Of a stretch of DNA of 64,000 bases, positions 43,057 through 51,506 are shown piece by piece. The notes beneath the pieces are model-generated. The model was not told the origin of the DNA. It made no database searches and saw nothing but the letters and a program-made list of their open reading frames with translations. The position numbers were made by a program, and so were the translations under genes. This DNA is from Arthrobacter agilis (GTDB lineage: Bacteria; Actinomycetota; Actinomycetes; Actinomycetales; Micrococcaceae), in assembly GCF_030816075.1 (NCBI RefSeq), contig NZ_JAUSXO010000001.1:3038001-3102000 (forward strand). The letters run 5' to 3'. How positions within the stretch are numbered: the stretch's first letter is position 1; each line of letters starts with the position of its first letter.

Positions 43057-43706
43057 CCCCACTGACCGTTGCCATCGCGGAGGACAGCGTGCTGTTGCGC
43101 GAGGGTCTGACGCGCATCCTCGTCGGATCCGGCCTGCACGTCAGCGACGCCTACGACAACGCCGACGACCTGCTGGCTCGGATCCGTGTTGCGCCGCCGG
43201 ACATCGTCATCCTGGACATCCGCCTGCCACCCACGCACACCGACGAGGGGATGCAGGCAGCTCTCCGTATCCGCCGGGACCACCCCGGCATCGGCGTCCT
43301 CGTGTTGTCCCAGTACGTCGAGCTCGGCCTGGCCATGCAGCTGCTGTCGGAGTCGGCGGACAAGGTGGGGTACCTCCTCAAGGACCGGATCAGCGAGATC
43401 GATCAGTTCGTGGACGCCGTACGACGTGTCGCCGGGGGCGGATCGGCGATCGATCCGCACATCGTCACGACGCTGCTCCGACGGCGGCGAAGCGACGATC
43501 CGCTGGGAAGGCTCACCCCCCGGGAACGCCAGGTCCTCGAACTGATGGCAGCGGGCAACTCCAATGCCGGCATCGCCGAGCGGTTGGTGATCACGCAGCG
43601 CGCCGTGGAGAAGTACGTCTCCAGCGTGTTCGACAAGCTCGGCCTGCCCTCGACGGGAAGCGAGTCCCGCCGCGTGCTGGCCGTGCTCCTCTTCCTGAGG
43701 AAGTGA
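43047..43706 (+). CDS. LuxR/NarL-family response regulator
   Basis: A 219-residue response regulator. The receiver domain has acidic pocket AEDS, phospho-acceptor D57 (VILDIRLPP) and YLLKDR with the conserved Lys. The C-terminal LuxR-type helix-turn-helix is LTPRERQVLELMAAGNSNAGIAERLVITQRAVEKYVSSVFDKLGL. Partner of the overlapping kinase. The repeated GGCACACCA elements in the leaders on both sides of the module are candidate binding sites. Confidence 0.92.
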   Translation: MSLTPLTVAIAEDSVLLREGLTRILVGSGLHVSDAYDNADDLLARIRVAPPDIVILDIRLPPTHTDEGMQAALRIRRDHPGIGVLVLSQYVELGLAMQLLSESADKVGYLLKDRISEIDQFVDAVRRVAGGGSAIDPHIVTTLLRRRRSDDPLGRLTPRERQVLELMAAGNSNAGIAERLVITQRAVEKYVSSVFDKLGLPSTGSESRRVLAVLLFLRK

Positions 43707-43856
43707 CCAGGGAGGCAACCGGCGCCGGCGGTTCCCGCGCGCGGACAGGGGAAAAACCCGAACAGGGTATTGGCGGGTAATCCGGCTGGGCCGCGTCATC
43801 CGACTCCGCGATTCTGGGGTCAGGTCGCCAAGGGCCTATGGATCGAAAGGCTTGTC

Positions 43857-44654
43857 ATGTCCGTCATCCGGCGACATCCCGTGCTCACCTTCTTCCTCCT
43901 CGCCTACGTCCTCTGCTGGGGTGCCATTCCCTGGCAGAGCTTCTTCGCCCCCGGTGTCCTGGTCGCGGCCCTGATCGTCGTGTACCTCACCGAGGGCGTC
44001 GACGGATTGAAGGCGATGGGGTCACGGTTGATCCGCTGGCGGGTCGGCTGGGCCTGGTACGCCTTGGCCATCGCCGTCCCGCTGGCGGTCAAGTTCGCGT
44101 CCATCGGCCTCAACGGCGCGTTGGGCGCCCCCGGGGTGAACATCGCGGAATTCGGTGTCTGGTACAGCCTGCCGATGGCCATCGCGATCAACATCGTCAA
44201 CCCCCTCAACGCGCAGTTGCCGGAGGAGTCGAGCTTCCGCGGCTGGGCCCAGCCGAAGCTGCAGACCACCCGCACCCCGCTTGCCGCAACCGTGCTCATG
44301 GCCGTCGGGGTGACCGTCTGGCATATCCCGTTCTTCCTGATGCCACAGTTCGGGTCGAGTCCGGTCGAGGCCGCCGCCACGGTCGCGGTGACGTTCTGGT
44401 ACGCGTGGCTGTTCAATCACGCCTCGGGCAGCTCGCTGATCACGTTGATCGCCCACGCCACCGAAGGCACCGTCGAAACGAGCACCCTGTGGCAGGCCAC
44501 GGACGACACCTCCAGGATGACGTGGCTGTACGGCCTGGTCTGGTGCCTGGTCGCCCTGGCCCTCCTGGTCGTCGACCGCAGATTCTGGACCAGCCCACCG
44601 GCGGTCGTCCAGCCGGGCCGCCGGACCTCCCCCGTTGCAACGGAGCCCCGCTAG
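43857..44654 (+). CDS. CPBP-family intramembrane metalloprotease
   Basis: A 265-residue membrane protein with about seven helices. The CPBP/Abi motifs are present: EESSFRG (EExxxR), VWHIPFFLM (His) and FNHASGSSLITLIAHATEG (His). These proteins are CAAX-protease-like and appear in bacterial stress and bacteriocin self-immunity. GAAAGGCTTGTC precedes the ATG at 43857; an open frame extends to 43770. Downstream of the response regulator by 150 bp with no terminator seen. Confidence 0.85.
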   Translation: MSVIRRHPVLTFFLLAYVLCWGAIPWQSFFAPGVLVAALIVVYLTEGVDGLKAMGSRLIRWRVGWAWYALAIAVPLAVKFASIGLNGALGAPGVNIAEFGVWYSLPMAIAINIVNPLNAQLPEESSFRGWAQPKLQTTRTPLAATVLMAVGVTVWHIPFFLMPQFGSSPVEAAATVAVTFWYAWLFNHASGSSLITLIAHATEGTVETSTLWQATDDTSRMTWLYGLVWCLVALALLVVDRRFWTSPPAVVQPGRRTSPVATEPR

Positions 44655-44662
44655 AGAGCCGC

Positions 44663-44698
44663 GGCATCCGTCCGCTGACGGGGCAGCGGACGGATGCC
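44663..44698. terminator. Strong bidirectional terminator
   Basis: GGCATCCGTCCGCTG (44663-44677), a 6-nt loop and CAGCGGACGGATGCC (44684-44698) form a perfect 15-bp stem between convergent genes, 8 bp after one stop and 5 bp before the other. Confidence 0.8.
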
Positions 44699-44703
44699 GG
44701 GAC

Positions 44704-45369
44704 CTACGGGCGATGCCGGCGAGTCGTGGATGATCTCCCCCAACCGCACCAGACGATCCCGTTGAGCACCGCCACGGCGACGGCGACGAACAGACTGACC
44801 ACCGAGTCGGATCCGCCGGCAACGATGACGGCGATCATGGCGATGGTGGCGACGGCCACAGCGGTGAGGAGGATGTTCGTCGACCGTGGAGCGTGGTCGA
44901 GCCGCCAGCCGAGAAAGGCGGAGAGACAGACACTGAGGGCCAGGACCAGCAGGGCGCCGTTCAACGTGCTCGTCATCAGGCCGATCGCGAGCCCCTGAAA
45001 GCCCGGAAGGAGTGCGGTGACGATGGAGATGGTCGCCACTGTGGCAAGGCACGCCGCAATCGTCGCGAGCAGTCTCGCCCACCACGCCATCCGCGAACCG
45101 AGCCCGTCGATCGCCCTCGGTGCTTCCGCGGCGCTTGCAGCCGAGAACGCGACGGCGCCGGCGATCGACAACCAGAACAGGACGAAGAGCAGCGGCTTCG
45201 TGATCGCGAACGGCGCCGTTGCCTCCTGCACCTTCGGCGCAAGAAGCCAGATGGGGGCCTGCAAGGTCCACAGCGGTGCGGCCAGGTATGCAGCGACGGG
45301 ACCGGATCTCCGCCGTTCGGCTGCGTGCGGCCGGTCAGGTGATGCATCGGGCTGGATACGTGAAGGCAT
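44704..45369 (-). CDS. Polytopic membrane protein of unknown function
   Basis: A 221-residue protein with about six hydrophobic segments (for example LLFVLFWLSIAGAVAFSAAS, LLATIAACLATVATISIVTA, LLVLALSVCLSAFLGWRL, ILLTAVAVATIAMIAVIVAG and VVSLFVAVAVAVLNGIVWCGW). The layout resembles DUF6069-like or general ABC-permease-like small membrane proteins, but I do not recognise it. The ATG at 45367-45369 with AGAAAGGTTCATC closes the second copy of the conserved leader. The first codons (PDAS) are also similar to the lipoprotein at 40302. Confidence 0.6.
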   Translation of the reverse strand: MPSRIQPDASPDRPHAAERRRSGPVAAYLAAPLWTLQAPIWLLAPKVQEATAPFAITKPLLFVLFWLSIAGAVAFSAASAAEAPRAIDGLGSRMAWWARLLATIAACLATVATISIVTALLPGFQGLAIGLMTSTLNGALLVLALSVCLSAFLGWRLDHAPRSTNILLTAVAVATIAMIAVIVAGGSDSVVSLFVAVAVAVLNGIVWCGWGRSSTTRRHRP

Positions 45370-45557
45370 GATGAACCTTTCTGGGTCGGTGGTGCCTCGC
45401 ACCGTGGGCTGGTGCGGACCGCGGGAGCGGGTCGAGCGGTCCACTCAGGCGTCATGCCGCGTTCCTTCGTGGACGCCTCCTCGACAAGACTGCGTCCCGC
45501 CAAGGAATCCGGGCAGGTGGTGCACTGGTGGTTGGTGTGCCGGGTTTCTGGTGTGCC
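45367..45557 (-). repeat. Conserved 191-nt leader, copy 2 (upstream of the membrane-protein gene)
   Basis: Reverse-strand partner of 40120-40307; identical over the first 33 nt of the leader (45525-45557) with the GGCACACCA direct repeat at 45533-45541 and 45549-45557 (written TGGTGTGCC on the plus strand). Conservation runs through the ribosome-binding site to the start codon. The remaining 176 bp to the next gene hold nothing recognised. Confidence 0.8.
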
Positions 45558-45733
45558 GGGCGGCCGTGAAGCCCTGGAAGCGTCGGCGAGCCGACCCGGG
45601 AAGCGCGTCCGCATCTCATCGATCCCCTGCAACGACAAGGGCGGACATCGAGGGGCGCGGGGCTGCACCGATGCCTGCCGGGCACGTAAGGTGTCCGTCG
45701 ATGTGATCATCGGTCTCGAACCCGAAGGACAGC

Positions 45734-46870
45734 ATGCACTCGGACGGCCCGGCACTCCCCCGCCCATCCTCCTCCGGCGCGGCAAGCAGTTCCGGTGTGC
45801 GCCTCCTGCACGTGACCGGCAACGGGACCGCCCGCGGCAACGCGCACGGGGAGGAGTTCCGGGGCCTCATCGCCGACGCGATGCAGCGGTGGCGTGACGT
45901 CGTGGGAGAGCGGGAGGGTATCCCGGCGCAGCGGTACATCGACGGATTCCTCTCCTCCACCGGATTTGCCGTCAGCGCAAGGACCTCGAGCCCGGATCTG
46001 TTCGCCGAGGTCGAAGGAATCGCGGCCGGCAGTGGCCAGCCGTTCGAGGACGTCCTCGTGTACAACCTGATGGACGAGGAGTGGCGCCATGAACGGGACC
46101 CCGATGTCGGCTGCAGCACGATCGGGACGTTCCTACGACACGGCAGCACGTCGGAGGGGGATTTCGTCCTCGGACAGAACATGGACCTGCCCGCCTCCAT
46201 GGACGGGTCGCAGATCGTCCTGCAGATCGACGGCCAGGACGGCCCTGACCAGATCGTCCTGACGGGTGCGGGCATGATCGGACTGCTGGGAGTGAATGCC
46301 GCCGGACTGGCTGTCTGCGTCAACACACTGCGTGCACTTCCTGCCGCGGCGGAAGGGCTCCCGGTCGCCTTCATCGTGCGGGAACTGCTGCGGCGCACGA
46401 GCGCCGCCGCCGCTTCGGAGTATCTCGTGTCGGTTCCTCACGCCTCAGGGCAGCATTACGCCCTGGGCGACCCGGAGGGGATCCGAGGATATGAATGCTC
46501 GGCGGAAGGATGTGTGCAGGGCCCCGTCGGCAGGGACCTCCTCCACACCAACCACGTTCTGTGGGCGCCGTATCAGGACGAGGCCGGCGAACGGCCGGAC
46601 GCCTTCGAACAGCATGGCACGCACACGCGACTGGCCGGACTGCAGGAAGGCCTGGGCCGGGTGACTGCCTTCGGGGACCTGCAAAAGCTCCTCAGCTCCA
46701 CCGATGGTGGTCTCTGCGTGTCGCCGACGGCCGCCCGGCAGGTCGGGACATTCTGCGCGGGAGAGTTCCTCCTCACCGTGCCGCCGCTGGTGCGGGTCGC
46801 GCCAGGGCGTCCGGACGACGTCCCCTGGCAGAGCATCCCCTGGCCCGCCACCTCCACGGAAGGGACGTGA
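45734..46870 (+). CDS. C45-type peptidase / acyl-CoA:6-aminopenicillanate acyltransferase-like hydrolase
   Basis: A 378-residue Ntn-hydrolase-like protein. The probable nucleophile is C127 in VGCSTIGTFLRHG, after a long N-terminal domain; downstream come FVLGQNMDLPASMDGSQIV and LTGAGMIGLLGVNAAGLAVCVNTL, which are family hallmarks. These enzymes self-cleave before the Cys and hydrolyse or form amide bonds. The first 20 residues are Ser/Pro-rich. GAAGGACAGC precedes the ATG. Substrate unknown; convergent with a histidine phosphatase. Confidence 0.82.
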   Translation: MHSDGPALPRPSSSGAASSSGVRLLHVTGNGTARGNAHGEEFRGLIADAMQRWRDVVGEREGIPAQRYIDGFLSSTGFAVSARTSSPDLFAEVEGIAAGSGQPFEDVLVYNLMDEEWRHERDPDVGCSTIGTFLRHGSTSEGDFVLGQNMDLPASMDGSQIVLQIDGQDGPDQIVLTGAGMIGLLGVNAAGLAVCVNTLRALPAAAEGLPVAFIVRELLRRTSAAAASEYLVSVPHASGQHYALGDPEGIRGYECSAEGCVQGPVGRDLLHTNHVLWAPYQDEAGERPDAFEQHGTHTRLAGLQEGLGRVTAFGDLQKLLSSTDGGLCVSPTAARQVGTFCAGEFLLTVPPLVRVAPGRPDDVPWQSIPWPATSTEGT

Positions 46871-46884
46871 CGGCCCCACGTGTC

Positions 46885-46904
46885 GGACCGGGCTGAGCCG
46901 GTCC
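46885..46904. terminator. Hairpin between convergent hydrolase and phosphatase genes
   Basis: GGACCGG (46885-46891), loop GCTGAG, CCGGTCC (46898-46904), in the 40-bp gap between stops. Confidence 0.55.
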
Positions 46905-46910
46905 CGGGGC

Positions 46911-47525
46911 TCAACCTTCTGGAACACCTCGCGGGCCGGCAAGCCGCCGGATCTCGGCGTTCAGCAACGGCTCCAGGCTGCGATGCTCCGTGGGTGGGAT
47001 GCCGGCGAAGATCGTCTCCAGGATCTGGAGCGTGTCACCGTGAGCAACCAGCACCACAACCTGCCCCGCGTGCAGGGCCTCGATCTCGGTGAGAAGATCC
47101 CGGACCCTCGCGCGCACGCGCTCCACACTCTCCACCCCTGGAGTGGGCTCGCCCCGAAGGTCGGCGGCCCAGACCCGCGCATAGTTCTCCACTCCGGTGC
47201 CGTCGAACCCGCCGAAGTGCCGCTCCCGCAGGCGCGGATCGATCGTTGGGGCCCCACTCCCGAGGACTCCTGCGAGGATGTCCGCACTCTGGCGGGCACG
47301 GACGAAATCCGAACAGACCAGCAGGGCGTCGGCCCCCAGGCCGGAACTCTCGGCAGCTGCCAGAACCTGTCTCCTGCCCCGCTCGGTCAGTCCCGCCGTG
47401 TGCTCCGCATCAGCTTCGATGCTGCTGGCGATGATGCCGCGGACGTTCGCGAAGCTCTCCCCGTGCCGCATGGCCACGTAGCAGTTGCGCCACGCCACGT
47501 CCCCGGCTCCTCGTTCGTAACCCAT
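46911..47525 (-). CDS. Histidine phosphatase family protein
   Basis: A 204-residue phosphoglycerate-mutase-like phosphatase. Phospho-acceptor H21 is in AMRHGES; LTERGRRQ, VCSDFVRARQSADIL, RERHFGGFDG and the second His in LVAHGDTLQILE follow. The ATG at 47525 is chosen because CGGGAGGTCGGGCGG precedes it; a GTG at 47573 gives 16 more residues but has no ribosome-binding site and overlaps the operator region. Divergent from the MFS transporter, sharing two LacI-type operators. Confidence 0.85.
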   Translation of the reverse strand: MGYERGAGDVAWRNCYVAMRHGESFANVRGIIASSIEADAEHTAGLTERGRRQVLAAAESSGLGADALLVCSDFVRARQSADILAGVLGSGAPTIDPRLRERHFGGFDGTGVENYARVWAADLRGEPTPGVESVERVRARVRDLLTEIEALHAGQVVVLVAHGDTLQILETIFAGIPPTEHRSLEPLLNAEIRRLAGPRGVPEG

Positions 47526-47566
47526 CCGCCCGACCTCCCGCAACCTGTTTGGCTCCTGAAATACCG

Positions 47567-47621
47567 TTGACACCTAAATCGATTTAATCCTACGCTCGAT
47601 GAGTCGAACTAAATCGATGTA
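47567..47621 (+). promoter_or_regulatory. Promoter with two LacI-type operators
   Basis: TTGACA (47567-47572) and TACGCT (47591-47596) are 18 bp apart, facing the MFS gene. TAAATCGATTTA (47575-47586), a perfect palindrome, lies between them, and TAAATCGATGTA (47610-47621) is 35 bp further on centre to centre. The LacI-family protein encoded at 51507 is the likely ligand. Confidence 0.75.
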
Positions 47622-47661
47622 GACACACCCACAGATTTCCACCTACAGAGAGGTACTGGAA

Positions 47662-48999
47662 ATGTCGCTCGCTACATCCGACAGCCCACGCGTCAAGCGG
47701 TTCCAGCGTAAAGTGACCCTGCTGTCGGCGGGCGGCACATTCCTGGACGGCTTCGACCTGACCGTCATTGCCGTGGCGCTTCCGCTGATCGCCCAGCACT
47801 GGGAGATCAGCGCGCTGGAGCAGAGCCTGGTCGTATCGTCCGCCATCATCGGTTCCTTCGTCGGAGCGAGTTGGCTCGGCAATCTGACGGACAAGTTCGG
47901 CCGCAAGGCGATGTACGTGATCGACCTGCTGGCCTTCGTCGTCTTCGCAGCCCTTACTGCCTTCAGCCAGGACGTCTGGCAGCTCATCGTGCTGCGGTTC
48001 CTCCTCGGAGTCGGCATCGGCGCCGACTATCCCATCTCCGCGACGCTGGTGTCGGAGTTCGCATCCACCAAACGCCGGGGGATGCACAGCACGTCCCTCG
48101 GTGCCATGTGGTTCGTGGGCGCCGTCGCCGCGTACGTCATCGGACTGGCTGTCGCACCCCTGGGCGACTGGGCATGGCGCACCCTTCTTCTGACCGGCGC
48201 CGTCTTCGCCCTCGTCGTGTTCGTCCTTCGGGCAAAGCTGCCCGAGTCGCCGCGCTGGCTGATGTCGAAAGGCAGGACCGACGACGCGCGGGCCGTACTG
48301 AGGGCGATCACCGGCGAAGAGCCCGACGACGAGGACCTTCGCGTCACCCCTGCACCGAAGGTCCGAGCCGGCACCTTGTTCTCCCCGTCCCTCCGCAAGC
48401 GGACCTTCTTCGTCTGCGGCTTCTGGTTCTGCTACGCGACCGCCTACTACGGGATCTCGATGTACACGCCGACCATCCTGGCGCCGCTCGCCAACGGGAA
48501 CCGGACCATCGTCATCGTCGGCTCCGGGTGTGTGGCGCTGCTCGGCCTCGCAGGCGCGATCATCGGCATGAACCTCGTGGATCGGTGGGGACGCCGCCCC
48601 CTGATCATCATGTCGTTCGCCGGCCTGACAACGGCGCTCGTGATCCTGGCCCTCGTGCAGCAGCCGACGCTCGTCTTCCTGGTGACCCTGTTCAGCATTG
48701 CGGTCCTCTTCGCGAATTCCGGCGGCGGCATCCTGAACTTCGTCTACCCCACCGAACTCTTTCCCACCTCGGTCCGGGCGACGGGAGCCGGTCTCGCCAC
48801 CTCCGTCAGCCGTATCGGCTCCATCCTCGGGGTCCTGGTCTTCCCCAACTTCGTCGCCGCCTGGGGCAACAACGCCGCGCTCTGGTTCTTCGCCGCGGTG
48901 GGCCTCTGCGGCCTGGTGATCTGCCTGGCACTGGCTCCGGAGACCAAGAACAAGAGCCTCGAAGAAATCAACCGCGAAAGTGAGTCCTCCCTTGTCTAA
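47662..48999 (+). CDS. MFS transporter (sugar porter/phosphate symporter-like)
   Basis: A 445-residue protein with 12 predicted membrane helices. Motif A copies are GNLTDKFGRKAMY and MNLVDRWGRRPLI; LGVGIGADYPISATLVSEFAS is the segment shared with Pho84-like and sugar porters; LPESPRWLMSKGR and the closing YPTELFPTSVRATG are usual for the group. It imports a solute with protons. The neighbours are two phosphatases, so a phosphorylated or phosphate-linked compound is a guess. Followed with a 20-bp overlap by the metallophosphoesterase gene. Confidence 0.88.
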   Translation: MSLATSDSPRVKRFQRKVTLLSAGGTFLDGFDLTVIAVALPLIAQHWEISALEQSLVVSSAIIGSFVGASWLGNLTDKFGRKAMYVIDLLAFVVFAALTAFSQDVWQLIVLRFLLGVGIGADYPISATLVSEFASTKRRGMHSTSLGAMWFVGAVAAYVIGLAVAPLGDWAWRTLLLTGAVFALVVFVLRAKLPESPRWLMSKGRTDDARAVLRAITGEEPDDEDLRVTPAPKVRAGTLFSPSLRKRTFFVCGFWFCYATAYYGISMYTPTILAPLANGNRTIVIVGSGCVALLGLAGAIIGMNLVDRWGRRPLIIMSFAGLTTALVILALVQQPTLVFLVTLFSIAVLFANSGGGILNFVYPTELFPTSVRATGAGLATSVSRIGSILGVLVFPNFVAAWGNNAALWFFAAVGLCGLVICLALAPETKNKSLEEINRESESSLV

Positions 49000-50680
49000 C
49001 GTCCCTGACGCTCAGCGCCGCGATCTTCCAGCCGGTGACACGACCGAAGCGACCATCGTGAAGTCACCGCCCCGGAACCACTCGTACCGCCAACTCGAAC
49101 TCGGCCCCGGCGAACCCCACATCGAACGCTACGAACTGGTCGGCGAGGACGCCGACGGGACGTGGACCGGGCCGGGCGACACACTCGCCCGACTGATCCA
49201 CATCACCGACTTCCAGCTGGCCGACCTCGCCTCACCGAGCCGGGTCGAGTTCCTGCAGCGCCTCACAGGGCAGCCCGCATGGCGGAGGATGCTTCCGGCC
49301 TACAGGCCGCAGGAATTCATGCTGACGCAGGCGATCGAAGCTGTCGTCCGGACGGTCCGGCGGGAGAGCGGGAAGGCTGGTGTCGACTTCGTCGTCACCA
49401 CCGGCGACAACACGGACTCGGCTCAGGAGAACGAAGTCGCTGCGTACCTGACCCTCATGAACGGCGGGGACGTCGACCCAGGACTCGACAACGGCGGACT
49501 GGCGGAGACCGTCACCTGCTCCGGAGATCCCGCGTATTGGAATCCCGAACCCGCTGCGGCAGACATCTGGAAGCAGGAGCACGGCTATCCGAGCTACCCG
49601 GGAGCCGTCGCAGCCGCCGCCCGGAAGTTCACCGGCGTCGGCCTGGGAACTCCGTGGTTGACGTGCTTCGGCAACCACGACTGCCTCGTCCAGGGGCGGG
49701 CCCGATCCCGGTCCGGCTATGACGATTTCCTGACCGGCAACCGCAAACCGGTGGCACTCCCGGCGGAGCCCTACACGGGTGCGGACGCCCTGGACGACTA
49801 CTGCGAAGACCCGCTGTGGGTGTCCCAGGGCCCCACGATGTACATCGAGGCCAGCCCGGCGCGACGGATGGTCAGCAAGAAGGAATACATCGAGCACCAC
49901 TTCCGAAGCACCGGAGCCCCCGAAGGCCACGGGTTCACGGCCGAGAACCTCAGCTCCGGGACGGCCTACTACGCCTACGACGACGTCCCCGGGCTGCGGG
50001 TCATCAGCCTCGACACCACCAACCCGGCAGGACACGTCGACGGCTGCGTCAACGAGCAGCAGTACCGCTGGCTGGAAGACCGGCTCCAGGAGGTGCATTC
50101 GGAGTATCTCGCCGACGACGGCACCGCGGAGCGTTCCGGCAATGACGACCGCCTCGTGATGATCTGCTCACACCACGGGATGTCCACGATGACCAACGAC
50201 ACCCCCCAACCGGACGGTGAGCGCCTGTACCTGGCGGCCGACGTGGAACGCCTGCTCCACCGCTACCCCAACGTCGTGCTCTGGCTCTCCGGCCACACGC
50301 ACGTGAACCGGATCACGCCACGCCCCGACGCCCGAGGAGGGGGGTTCTGGGAAGTGTCCACCAGCTCGGTCGCGGAATGGCCGGTGCAACTCCGCACCGT
50401 CCACTTCACCGTGGTGGAGAACGCGGGAGTGCGGATCCGCACCACGATGATCGACTCCGCCGTCCCCGTCACCCCCACGGGAGGAACGGACCTCGGCGAC
50501 CTCGCAGCCCTGCACCGGGAAGCCGCAGCCAATGACGCAGGCTCGGTGGGAGGCCTCGACGCCGAGGGTGAGCCCGAGGACAGGAACGTCGATCTCCTGG
50601 TTCCGCTGCCGGCGTCGACGCTCCTCGGACTCTCCGGGCTCGTCCGCTCAGCCGACGTGTCCCTGGGCACGAACCAGTGA
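48980..50680 (+). CDS. Metallophosphoesterase (TIGR03767/PPA1498 family)
   Basis: A 566-residue calcineurin-like phosphoesterase: LIHITDFQLADLASPSRVEFLQRL (metal-binding Asp), TTGDNTDSAQENE, the CFGNHDC motif, MICSHHGMSTM and WLSGHTHVNRI complete the five metal-binding blocks. This matches the long TIGR03767 type. I see no secretion signal at the chosen GTG (48980), so a cytosolic enzyme is likely. It overlaps the transporter gene by 20 bp and is probably co-translated with it. Confidence 0.85.
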   Translation: MSPPLSNVPDAQRRDLPAGDTTEATIVKSPPRNHSYRQLELGPGEPHIERYELVGEDADGTWTGPGDTLARLIHITDFQLADLASPSRVEFLQRLTGQPAWRRMLPAYRPQEFMLTQAIEAVVRTVRRESGKAGVDFVVTTGDNTDSAQENEVAAYLTLMNGGDVDPGLDNGGLAETVTCSGDPAYWNPEPAAADIWKQEHGYPSYPGAVAAAARKFTGVGLGTPWLTCFGNHDCLVQGRARSRSGYDDFLTGNRKPVALPAEPYTGADALDDYCEDPLWVSQGPTMYIEASPARRMVSKKEYIEHHFRSTGAPEGHGFTAENLSSGTAYYAYDDVPGLRVISLDTTNPAGHVDGCVNEQQYRWLEDRLQEVHSEYLADDGTAERSGNDDRLVMICSHHGMSTMTNDTPQPDGERLYLAADVERLLHRYPNVVLWLSGHTHVNRITPRPDARGGGFWEVSTSSVAEWPVQLRTVHFTVVENAGVRIRTTMIDSAVPVTPTGGTDLGDLAALHREAAANDAGSVGGLDAEGEPEDRNVDLLVPLPASTLLGLSGLVRSADVSLGTNQ

Positions 50681-50709
50681 TGCCGTAGGAACCACGAGGC
50701 GATAGATCC

Positions 50710-51441
50710 ATGGACCCGCGCATCGGCTTGTTCAGCGGCACGACCGGCATCGAAGTGACACTGCTCCTTTCGACCTTCGTCCTGTGTTCCCTCATCGGCA
50801 TCGAGCGACAGATCTGGCAGAAGAGCGCCGGGTACAGGACGCACGTCCTGGTCGGCCTGGGCTCCTGCGCCTTCACACTCGTTTCCGCCTACGGATTCGC
50901 AGGCGTCCTCGGTTCGGACGTGAGCCTGGACCCCTCCCGGATAGCTGCGCAGATCGTCAGTGGCATCGGCTTTCTCGGCGCGGGCGTCATCTTCAAGGGA
51001 CGGGACGTGGTGCGTGGCCTGACGACGGCGGCCACCGTCTGGGAGGCAGCCGCGGTGGGCGTGGCGTGCGGAGCGGGCATGACCTCCCTCGGCATCGCCC
51101 TCACCGTCATCCATCTTTTCACCCTGTTCTTCGTGGCCCCGCTCATCCGGAAGATTCCTACTGCGGATCGGAAGCGCACCCTGCGCATCACGTACCTCGA
51201 CGGCTGCGGGGTCCTTCGCCAAGTGCTCGCCGTCGCATCATCCATGGGGTTCACCTCCACGGTCCTGCGGAGCCGTCGCTTCGGCGAGGACAAGCCGCAG
51301 GTGCTGATCGAGGTCCGCTTCCTCGGCAAGCACCCCCTGAACAACCTGATCCCACCCCTGATGGAACTCCCGGGCGTCGAGAGCGTCGCGATCCGGGGGA
51401 CGAACACCCGGGACTCGGAGCAGGAGTACGGGAATGCGTGA
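50710..51441 (+). CDS. MgtC/SapB family membrane protein
   Basis: A 243-residue protein with an N-terminal membrane part of about five helices carrying the MgtC hallmarks LIGIERQ and AQIVSGIGFLGAGVIFKGRDVVRGLTTAATVWEAAAVGVACGAG, then a C-terminal ACT-like soluble domain. MgtC proteins act in magnesium limitation and ATP/phosphate balance. It follows the phosphoesterase gene by 29 bp. Confidence 0.88.
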   Translation: MDPRIGLFSGTTGIEVTLLLSTFVLCSLIGIERQIWQKSAGYRTHVLVGLGSCAFTLVSAYGFAGVLGSDVSLDPSRIAAQIVSGIGFLGAGVIFKGRDVVRGLTTAATVWEAAAVGVACGAGMTSLGIALTVIHLFTLFFVAPLIRKIPTADRKRTLRITYLDGCGVLRQVLAVASSMGFTSTVLRSRRFGEDKPQVLIEVRFLGKHPLNNLIPPLMELPGVESVAIRGTNTRDSEQEYGNA

Positions 51442-51506
51442 TGCGAGGAGGCAGGGCCGCCGCCCCGATCGGTCTACGGCAGAATGAAGGCCATGACGGT
51501 TGAACC

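Noticed and set aside
40120..45557. Inverted copies read as the ends of a composite transposon
   Set aside because: No transposase, target-site duplication or shift in composition is seen, and both copies end exactly at start codons, which fits leaders better.
39731..45706. Similar peptides (with a GGWCAGFLVC stretch) in opposite-strand frames of the two leader copies
   Set aside because: The likeness follows from the nucleotide repeat itself; neither frame has a shared start with a ribosome-binding site, and substitutions are not concentrated at third positions of this frame.
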